A stretch of 64,000 bases of DNA from Vandiemenella viatica (taxonomy: Eukaryota > Arthropoda > Insecta > Orthoptera > Morabidae). Under the pieces are notes generated by a model. That model did no database searches. It was not told the DNA's origin and saw only the letters and a program-made list of their open reading frames with translations. Made by a program: the position numbers and the translations under genes. This document shows, piece by piece, positions 55,761-64,000 of the stretch. Location of the stretch: the NCBI GenBank assembly GCA_031002005.1, contig JARYHS010008074.1:275157930-275221929 (forward strand), written 5' to 3'. Numbering within the stretch: position 1 is the stretch's first letter; each line of letters opens with the position of its first letter.

Positions 55761-56089
55761 TGTTTGTCGTTGGAGTGAATTAATGTGGTGGGTGCCGGAT
55801 GCAGACGGCAGGCTAGCTCACGAGTCAAGTGGCGGGCGGGTCAAGTGTCTTCCAGGCAACACTCACAGGAAAAACTAATTGCCGCAGGCGCCAATCCCCG
55901 CGCGTGGACTAGTCCACACCGCCTCAAACACCTTCAACTGTTATCGTTCTGTGAACGCTCTACAGCAACGTTTTTGCAGATATTCCTGTTACGTAATCTG
56001 TGAGATAAGAAGACACGTTACAATTTATTACCGATTTGGCGATATGATTGAGTGGATTACAAAATCATTTTGCAGAGTTTAGGAACTGA
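55761..56089. other. Unannotated DNA
   Basis: A GC-richer stretch at about 55795-55930, otherwise nothing recognised. Confidence 0.35.
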
Positions 56090-56340
56090 TGAAACCGAGC
56101 ATGGTGGATGGATGTAATGCTCTGGCCTCGCATTCGGGACGACGTGGATTCGAATCCCCGATCGGCCATCCAGATTTGGGTTTTTTGCATGGTTTCCCCA
56201 AATCACTACAGGTGATTGCCAGGATGGCTCCTTCAAAAGGTCGTGGACAAATTCCTTCCTGTTCCTTTTCCCCCGGTCCTTTCCTGCCTCTAATGACCTT
56301 GATGATGACAAGGCGTAAAGCCATGAACAAAAAAAACAAG
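56090..56340 (+). repeat. SINE, second 3'-end type
   Basis: Head 'gatgtaatgctctggcctcg' and 'gattcgaatccccgatcg'; body 'gttttttgcatggtttcccc', 'caggtgattgccaggatggc' and 'tccttcaaaaggtcgtgg'; 3' end 'cctctaatgaccttgatgat' and 'gacaaggcgtaaagccatga' with an A-rich tail. Followed 30 bp later by a MITE. Confidence 0.85.
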
Positions 56341-56370
56341 AAGAATAATGTGCTGATGAACAGACGGAAA

Positions 56371-56699
56371 GGGGGCGTCCGTTAATTGAGGTGTTCCCCC
56401 TCCCCCCCCCCCCGCCGTGGTGAGATTTAGTGAGATCTGGTGGGACCTCTCCCCCAATGGTGTGATGAGATCTTAAGGGATCTCCCCTTCCCCCCCCATG
56501 TTGACGACCTCTTTACCTCAAGGCCAGCTGAATCCCCTCTAACGTTCGAATCAACATCGTTTGTAATTTTTTTTTAAGCTCTACACTTCAAAGAATGAAA
56601 ACGAGATTTGCCGCCTCCCCCTTTTTTGTGAGATTTTGTGAGATTTCGTCGGATTCCCCTCCCCCCCCTTTTTACATCACGTAATTAATGGATGCCCCC
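56371..56699. mobile_element. 329-bp MITE with GGGGGC ends
   Basis: Left end GGGGGCGTCCGTTAATTGAG; right end, read inward, GGGGGCATCCATTAATTACG. AAA lies on both sides (56368-56370 and 56700-56702). Inside are 'ggtgagatttagtgagatct' repeats and C-runs. Same family as 42417-42856, about 110 bp shorter. It supports a 3-bp duplication as a property of the family. Confidence 0.8.
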
Positions 56700-56986
56700 A
56701 AATTTATTATCAGAGGTTTAGCGAGGGCTCTACGTAGACGAAATGTGATAACAATTTAAATGCCTTTGTAGTGACGCCGTGTGATACTGCATCCTGGGAC
56801 GAACAGCAGTCCCACGTTCGGATCTCAGGTCCGACTTCCCGACTGTCCTTATCCCGGTTTTTTCGTAATCGCGTGGGTGAATGCTGGGGCCAGTTCAGGG
56901 ACACAAATGAACACTTATAGAACAATACTTCACGGACAGATGGCTACATCCCCCATTAGTTAAGTAGCCGGAGCAGACAAAGGGTT

Positions 56987-57239
56987 ACCGAGCGTGGTGG
57001 TGTAACGGATAGCGTTCTGGCCTCGCATTCGGGAGGACGGCGGTTCGAATCCCCGTCCGGGCATCCAGATTTGGGTTTTCCATGGTTTCCCCAAATCACT
57101 CCAGGCGAATGCCGGGATGCTTCCTTCAAAAGGCCATGGCCGAATTCCTTCCCATTCCTTGCCCCCATCCTTTCCCGTCTCTAAAGACCACGTTGTTAAA
57201 AAGGGACGTTAAACTGTTACAAAAAAAAAAAAAAAAAAA
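56987..57239 (+). repeat. SINE, main family, youngest copy
   Basis: Head 'gtggtgtaacggatagcgtt' and 'cggttcgaatccccgtccgg'; body 'tttgggttttccatggtttc', 'ccaggcgaatgccgggatgc', 'aaaaggccatggccgaattc'; 3' end 'cccgtctctaaagaccacgt' and 'gacgttaaactgttac', then about 20 A. AGACAAAGGGTT flanks it (56975-56986 and 57240-57251). An intact head, long A-tail and perfect 12-bp duplication indicate recent LINE-mediated insertion. Confidence 0.92.
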
Positions 57240-57251
57240 AGACAAAGGGTT

Positions 57252-58519
57252 GACAACACCAACGTTTATACATCAGCATAACACAGTACAAGACACTTTA
57301 CAACGCCAGCCATTTTAATATGGCTTAAAAAAATCACTTTTTGTTGTCATGTCAACTCCATGTTACTCCATGCCACTTGTTTGGTAGAGTGGTTAAATTA
57401 CCGATACAGCCAATAACATTTTGGTTTTTCTTCGTTAGTTGAAACTATGCATAATTAATGAGGACGCGGTTTTCTCACACTGGTACTATTCTGTTTGCTA
57501 TCCTTCCTCAATAAAAAATCAAACCAAAATACGCTAGAATAGAATTGGTGGTGATATTGGATCTGAATATAATTTGCTACAGCTGTGATTAGAATGTGAA
57601 TTTTAGTGCATTGTGATAAAGCCAAAGCAAAGTATATGAACGCTGTATAACTGAAGGAATCGTGTTCGCAGTCGCTTAATATGGCCGTGCAGAGATCTGA
57701 GCCAGAATCCTCACTGCTTGGCTCAGTGAATGCAGCTACTAGTTTAATTTACCTTCAAGTCGGAGAATTCGAAAACCGAAGGCGATCAAACATTCAGAAG
57801 CTTTAATACACATTTCCGTATTGCATTATTTGATAAGCTGAGAAGCAGGTTGCTTGTGCAATCCTTCTGGGAGTTTTTTTACGTAGACTCTTTTCAAGTT
57901 CTCGTTTGAGTTACAGCAGCACAAATTTGACGTAGAGCGACTGAAAAATTAATCCGTTAGCCGCGAGGTAATGCCTTTCGAAGGCAGAACTTGCTGAAGG
58001 TTAAGCAGACTGGCTGGCGGACAAAGGGCACGCGGCCGGGTCGTGGGCAGAGTAATTTAACAGGGCTCAGTCCTCGCCGCGCCGCCCTGACCTTGCGACC
58101 TTTGCTGGGGACAGCTGGGCAGGTGCAGGCGTGGTGATACGTCACAACCAACAGTGCCGTCTCGGCGCTTCTGATAATGTAACCAACGAGACACGGTTAG
58201 GAAGCTACACCTTGCTGTCTGTTACAGATCTTCAGTTCGTAAACGATATACATTTCCGATTACAAACTTGCATAATTTTATACTCAAAACCAAATATCCC
58301 ATTTAAAATTTTGTAACATTAGCCTATATTCTAAGTGACTAACGTAGAAATAATGGGCGTGGAAAAGTATTTTTCCTTCTCCAGCATGTGAGGTATCAAT
58401 CTATGTTTAAAGCTCGTCAAGTAGAGGAAAACGATATTTTTTAATTGTAGAATAAAGACTTCAGCGTAAGTTAAAATAATAAATTTTGGACGAGTTTTGT
58501 TCCCGAGTCTGCCTCAAAA
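57252..58519. other. Unannotated DNA with a CpG-rich patch
   Basis: No gene recognised. Bases of about 57955-58140 are strikingly GC- and CpG-rich for this window ('cacgcggccgggtcgtgggc'). A 64-codon frame there on minus has no motif. The patch could be a promoter island or an old insertion. Confidence 0.4.
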
Positions 58520-58755
58520 ATGTCTGATGGGTAAGCGGTGAAATTCTGGCCTCGCATTCGGGAGGACACGGGCTCGAATATCCGTCCGGCCATCCAGATC
58601 TCGGTTTTCATAGTTTACCTACATCAGTCCAGGCGAATGCGGGGATGGTGCCTTCAAAAGACCGTGGCCAGATTACTACTTGTTCTTATTCCCGGTCCTT
58701 TCTCGACTCTAATAACCTTGACGTTGACAAGACGTAAAGCCAGAAACAAAATGTT
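58520..58755 (+). repeat. SINE, second 3'-end type
   Basis: Head 'gatgggtaagcggtgaaatt', 'ctggcctcgcattcgggagg' and 'gggctcgaatatccgtccgg'; body 'cggttttcatagtttaccta' and 'gccttcaaaagaccgtggcc'; 3' end 'ctctaataaccttgacgttg' and 'acaagacgtaaagcca'. Moderately diverged. Confidence 0.8.
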
Positions 58756-58944
58756 ACATGAAAATTACAACTTTTCTCCCAATATCTTCCGAATCTTATA
58801 TTTAAAGGGCAAACATGCCTGCCAAAATACATCTAACCTATTTCTTAAATTGTGAGCAAAATTTGTAGGTTACATTCTGCTATATTAGTATGATTGTATT
58901 TAAAATTATCTAAATTCAGAGTGCAATACATTGTAATCTGTACT

Positions 58945-60010
58945 TATAAAACGCAAGTTTTGGTCATGTCACGCCATCAAGTCACACTAAGACGTCTCGC
59001 TTTTTGCCTTTTTGCACAATAAACAATGAATGGAGATGTTCGAAATTATACGCTTTATTTAATAACAGTTCTGCTTAGCTATGCATCCGCAAATACATTA
59101 ATCGTCAGAACACTCAAAAAATTAAAAAAAATACGTATTCAGTTGAAATCGACATATTGATTATTAGTTGCTTTTTCTGAATATTCGTTCGATGTAGGTT
59201 TTTTCTTATACCCTCTGGACAGCGACACCGTTCTTACAGTAAGTTAACAAATATATACATTGTCATTTTCAAGATAATGAACGTTATTTGATGAAAATTG
59301 TACTTAGTCAGCGAAGAAACAAATTGCTAAAATACTGCATTCGACGCGTCATTTTTTGACGGGCTTAAAAGATTTTTATATTCAATGTAGATATTTTAAG
59401 TAACTGTTATAATATACTGGAAGGAATGATTGGCCGAAACACTGAAATGAAGTATATATTGCGTTTAAATTAGTATGTTAATGATTAGTTGCTTCTATTA
59501 CTGATGCCACTATATCACACACATGTAAATATTTTCAGTAGGTCAAATTTAGAACGAAATAGAATGAATGTATTAGTACGCCGGTAATAGCATTTATGAA
59601 GTTTGAACAGCAATATTACAGACTAATTCACGATGAATTTAGTTTTACAAATAATTTAAGCTGCTTTCATAAGCTCCAAGTTACTGAAGTTTCGGCATTT
59701 TTATGCGGATGGAAGTAGCTCCGTATTTATCGTGCTGAATAAGATCTGGAGTAGGAATAAAACCAATATCACGCGCTATAGCATAAGGTGCTGGGATTCC
59801 TAATTTATTTTTAATTTTATTGGTTACCTAATTCTGACATCATTCATTCAGTAGAATCGGTGTGTAAACTACAACCGACATATGTACAAATTACAAAATA
59901 AGGTTATGAGCATTACATAACAACAATTCTATTTATTTGGGCAACCGCAGAGAAATGAAGTCAGAACAGTCTGTTAAACCTGTCATTTTTGACGGGCTCT
60001 GAGGCTGGTG
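58945..60010. repeat. Dispersed repeat family A, copy 3
   Basis: Starts with the same TATAAAACGCAAGTTTTG as base 1, followed by a 'tcacgccat' block. The 'cagaacactcaaaaaattaa' and 'cgacatattgattattagtt' blocks match bases of about 945-1000. 'gttaaacctgtcatttttga' near 59977 matches the end of copy 1. Copy 3 lacks several hundred bases relative to copy 1. No coding potential. Confidence 0.6.
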
Positions 60011-60879
60011 TAACCATAATGGATGTGCTTAGCATCAGCAGCGGACGTGGCGTTGGAGAGGAGAGGAGTCCGCTGCTTAACCTGAAATCAGGTGGCGATT
60101 GATTTTTGTGCCAAGCGACTGCCGTCTGAGTTACCATATGCGGGATATGTGCTAACCTCATTAGAAAACTGAACCCTAAATGCGCAAGGTCCGTTTTTTT
60201 TTATTATTTTCATAGATGAAATTCAGGTGCTGAGGACATCGAGTAGACTTTTCTCCTTAGGTAACCCACGTCCCGTATTGGAAAAATGAGGGAGTAATGA
60301 AATTGAAATTACTCATCATCCATCAGGAATCTCTAAATTTCAGTAACTGTGCCTGGTGGACGACATGGCTTTAACTGGTTTCGAAAAACCGAGTTGGAAT
60401 ATGTTTTCGCTTTCAGACTCTTGGACAGCAGCTTAGGATAGCTAGTGGTAAAAAAAAAAATTCTATTCATCATAATGTGTACCTGAGATTAAATTTCAAA
60501 CTACCCAATTTTGCGTATGGAGTGAGTGCAGATATCAGGGATGGCTGTTGTGCTGACATGTCGAGCGTTAAGCTTGTGCCCACCTTGGTACTTTACGCAA
60601 GATCAGAGATGAAGTACTGGCACCGTATCTCACAAATCCTTGCAAATTTAATATTTAGTCTTCTGCTCACAAAAAATAGACGCAACCGGGTTAAAGATCG
60701 CGTGCCCCTCTCCCTCCCTCCCTCCCTCCCTTCCCTTCCCAGCTTCAGTGTTGAACCTGATGGGTAACACTGTCCACGGTAATCGGGCTATGTCGGTGAA
60801 CCGCCAATGTCCTAGAACGTTGCCTATGCGCGAATAAAATAACAACGTTCCTACAGAATCTTGAAATACTTGCAATGAA
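60011..60879. other. Unannotated DNA with a CCCT microsatellite
   Basis: A (CCCT/TCCC)n tract lies at about 60706-60740. No gene; the 96- and 85-codon frames that overlap the tract on opposite strands are artefacts of it. Confidence 0.4.
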
Positions 60880-61640
60880 ATCCCAGAAGTCATGGTATTC
60901 CTCATAGTATCTTGAGGGAAGATCTATTAACCAGCGAAGTGCAGCAACCGACTCAACTAGTCGTCGGGAGCCCCCTGATGAAGTATTCAGCCCGCTTCCT
61001 CTACAGCCGAAAGTGTGGCCGGTGCAGGACGCTCTGCACGAACTGACCTCTCCATCTTGTTCCAGCTGTGTTCAATTAGATTCATGTGGTGGTTTAGGTG
61101 ACCAAATCATTCTATGCAGGTATCTAGATTGTTCCTCAAACCAATCGTGATCGATGTGATTCATTGCCGTCTTGGAAAAATCCATCGTTGTTTGGGAACA
61201 TTTGAATGGCAGCAAATGGACTGCGAATAACTAAACATTACCATTTCCAGTCAATGGTTTGATAAGAGGTACCGGTGTGTGTCACGTAAACACAACCCAA
61301 TCTAGGATCGATCAACCACCCGCTGTCACAGTGTCTTCCTAACAAACTGAGTCCGTGGCCTACCGCCAGCTCTTACCTGGCTTCGTGAATTATCCAACCT
61401 CTGTTTCCCAGTCAACTGACATGCTCACGGGAGAGGCGCTGCAGCCGATGGCGTTTTATAGTCGAGGCATTCGCGTCGGTATTGTGCTGTCATATCAAAT
61501 CAACGCCAAATCTCACTGCACTGCCCGCACGTCTGTCGCACGTCCTGCACAGAGTGTGGCTGTTCTTTGTTGCTTGTCTGTCAACAATGACATCTCGACC
61601 AAGACGCCATTGGTCTTAGTCATTTAGTATACTTGATCGG
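60880..61640 (-). pseudogene. Tc1-like transposase relic
   Basis: On minus, near 61260-61140: IQMFPNNDGFFQDGNESHRS then RLV, matching the family's second-Asp block (P--DGFFQQDNA-CH-SR). Further on are WSPKPPHESN (for WPPQSPDLNP) and, near 60960, LVESVAALRW (for LVESMPRR). The upstream part (61640-61290) has STIKRHRLQRLSRERVS, which could be the second helix-turn-helix, but with low certainty. Heavily mutated; no terminal repeats found. Different family from 48036-49345. Confidence 0.6.
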
Positions 61641-64000
61641 CCACTGGCGGGGGGTAATGCCGGAACTTGTACATTCACGGCACACTCTTGACGCTGTAGA
61701 TCGATAACTATTGAATTCACGAACAATTTTGAATGACCGCTGCGTCTAGCGCCGACTACCGTCCCGCGTCCTGTCTGTTAATTCATCTAGTACGGCCATA
61801 ATAACGTCAGAAAATATTCCACATGTCTCACGAGATTACAAATGATAGCCCCCACACTCCACCACACATTTATACGTTACTTCCATGGGGCGACCTCCAT
61901 CTTGCATCTTCCTGCTCCATGGCGTATGCTACCTGAGTGTTTTTTTGGTCCTATGGGAAGTGAAAATACTTGAATGGAACCCCATTTTTTTCAGAGTAAA
62001 TCTTCCTGCAGTAGATATAGGCAATCAGCTATCATTTAAAAAAATCATTTTATCATTGAACTTCAATATGAATCTTTAGGCCAAAAACTTAACTGCTATT
62101 CGTCAGAAACCATGAGGTAATGTCCTGAATAATTTGAAATGAATTAATCCCGGTAACTTACCAAACACCCTCACTGCAACGCAGCAGAAATTCGCTTTGC
62201 AACTTGGCTGAGAAATTTGATTGTCTGGGTGGTGTGTGCCCGTAATGAGGTTCGTGTACTGCGCCTGATGGAGCGCAAATTAAACCCACGCCAAGGCTGC
62301 CGCCTGGCTTAATACCCACGCGCTGAGCTACTCTTTTCGTTGGAATATTAAAAAGAAGACATCTCTGCAGGGGAATGGGATTTATGTAAGTAGTAAAATC
62401 TTTTAAACACAGTATTTCGTCTATCGAGTCGGCTTCTCTTTCAAACCGCAGTAATCGCGCTTGCCGTACTGTTGTTAGTCACAGGTGTACTGCCCCTCCA
62501 CAGAGCTACCACGGCCAAGCAGCTGTAATTCTAGGTTTGCTCTATCCAGCACCAAACTGGCTTCAACCAACCGACCGATTTTGTTCCTGTGTTGTGACTC
62601 GCATTCTTTGAAGCCATACAATTTTTCGAGACTCCTTTTGTTTACATCAGTCGCACCGCAAGTTCTATAGCATACGTGATGCAGTGTTACTTCATACATA
62701 TCAACTCGTGTGATTGAGGACCAAATGCTTTCAACGCATAGTGTTGCAACAGTTCAACGTACAAGATGCGATTCAAGACGAAAAAGTTTGTTTGTGAAGA
62801 GAAGTTATTAAATTACATCACGGAAATTGCTCCAGTTTTCAATATTATAGTTTCACATAATCGCAAGAAAAAAGTCATTTCAACTTTGTTTTTTTTAAAA
62901 TTCGGTAAATCCTGTGAGTGTGGCACAGTGCTTATATTCTGTGATTACGTTTTGCGTATCTCCCTAGTTTGTGTCCGTTTCCCTAAATTTCCAGCTGTTC
63001 GTCTGTTTCCATTTACGGTAGTTAGTGTGAAGAGTCTCAGAAAAAAAGGGATCTTAAAAGTTCTCATTCAGATGCAAGGTCGATTATTTTACTATAAAAG
63101 ATTTATTCGAAAGGTCAACATGAGCTGAAAAAGTGGTCGCCCAAAGCTGTTCTGGCGAAAGCAAGTGAAGTGAATTGCAATGGTGCCTTCGATAACAATT
63201 CATCGAACCCGAAGTGTTATCTCATATTACCGTTAATCACTGTTGGTGTGTAGTCTTTCGTGGCAGTCGCTTCATGCGTCTGAATACAGAAAATTGAGTG
63301 TAAAGCAGATCATTCACCAATAAAATCGTTGCACTAATGAAGTTATTCGATGAAACATGCAGAAAAAATTGGTAAGGCAGAGGAACAATAAATAAGGTTC
63401 TCTCCATGACCATAATAAAGCTGTTTATTATTTTTAAGCACTGGTGTTTAATGTCCTAGGACAGGTAACTACATTAAGAACGATTTGAGTTGGGGCAGGG
63501 GAGTAAAAGTTACTACGTATAATGTCTGTTGTCATTCTCCTTGTAAAATGTGAGTTTTCGAGGAGGAAATTCCAGACAGTCCTACAATTCATTACATCGT
63601 TCCGTAAAACTGGTGCAAACAATTAGTCGTGCCTTTTCGTTGAGGTAAGCTTTTAGTTTTTCTCACTTCAGAGACGGTACTACTGCACATTAGGAGACGT
63701 CAGTGTGGTGTTGCAGCACACTGCTTTATTTATGATGAAGGAAGTAGCACTATCACCTTGAAACGTGACTACCGCAGACAGGGCGGACAGCAGCGTATTG
63801 TATGTGAACATCAAAATTGTACTTTACTTTACAGAAACATTGCTGAGGGTAACCAACATTATGCCGTGCTTCAAAAAGTAAACACTGCAGCTAACTATCA
63901 TTTCCTGAAGTAAGTGCATCTCATTAAATGTTGTCACAATCTCTTTGCTGTAGTGAAATATACACACGAAGCGAGACTATTGTACAAGACCGCATGCTCC
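61641..64000. other. Unannotated DNA to the window end
   Basis: No gene recognised. A 120-codon frame at 62766-63128 begins MRFKTKKFVCEEKLLNYITE and has no motif; its lysine- and phenylalanine-rich make-up is what AT-rich chance frames give. A GC-richer stretch lies at about 62170-62330. Confidence 0.4.

Noticed and set aside
62766..63128. 120-codon frame starting MRFKTKKF
   Set aside because: It has no recognisable motif, is rich in Lys/Phe as expected in AT-rich DNA, and has no neighbouring splice or promoter evidence.

Overview
This is a eukaryotic, AT-rich, repeat-dominated piece of genome, almost certainly arthropod and most likely insect. The reasons are: no long uninterrupted open frames and no bacterial operon structure; many tRNA-headed SINE copies, non-LTR retrotransposon relics, Tc1/mariner relics, hAT-type and other MITEs, a Helitron helicase relic and Penelope-like elements. 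The SINE body reminds me of orthopteroid (polyneopteran) insect SINEs, but that placement is a guess. I recognise no host protein-coding gene. Every recognisable coding stretch belongs to a mobile element, and nearly all are broken.

Layout: 1-1560, one copy of an unclassified dispersed repeat (family A; other copies at 39523-41480 and 58945-60010). 6190-7010, small repeated modules including a tandem tRNA-like pair. 8925-10640, a decayed CR1/L2-like LINE. 13932-15491, a non-autonomous DNA element with RAG/Transib-like ends and a perfect 5-bp duplication. 18830-25270, a nest: an RTE-like LINE on + is split by a second RTE-like LINE on -, which is itself split by a mariner (22259-23105) and by a second Transib-like element (19913-21553). 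25490-28260, a GT-rich tandem-repeat block with 258-bp and 490-bp periods. 28430-30281, LINE fragments, one duplicated in tandem and one with clear target-site duplications. 31885-31960, a promoter-like motif cluster. 32545-33544, a 1000-N assembly gap. 33923-34568, a hAT MITE with an 8-bp duplication followed by a young SINE.

35747-36838, 42417-42856 and 56371-56699 are MITEs with related, GC-rich ends; one sits inside a SINE. 39729-41335 is a Penelope-like element arranged as a perfect 769-bp inverted repeat carrying two GIY-YIG endonuclease ends. A second Penelope-derived composite lies at 43380-43878. Both carry a sequence that folds by hand into a complete minimal hammerhead ribozyme (four copies in all). 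The rest holds a LINE C-terminus (44790-45590), a Tc1 relic (48036-49345), a Helitron helicase relic (54075-54600), two LINE 3' ends, several SINEs and a second Tc1-like relic (60880-61640).

The elements do not form a cellular pathway. What is informative is the order of insertions and the end structures. The most notable are the Penelope palindrome with hammerheads and the pair of elements with RSS-like termini. All calls come from reading by eye, so boundaries of decayed elements are approximate unless a target-site duplication is quoted.
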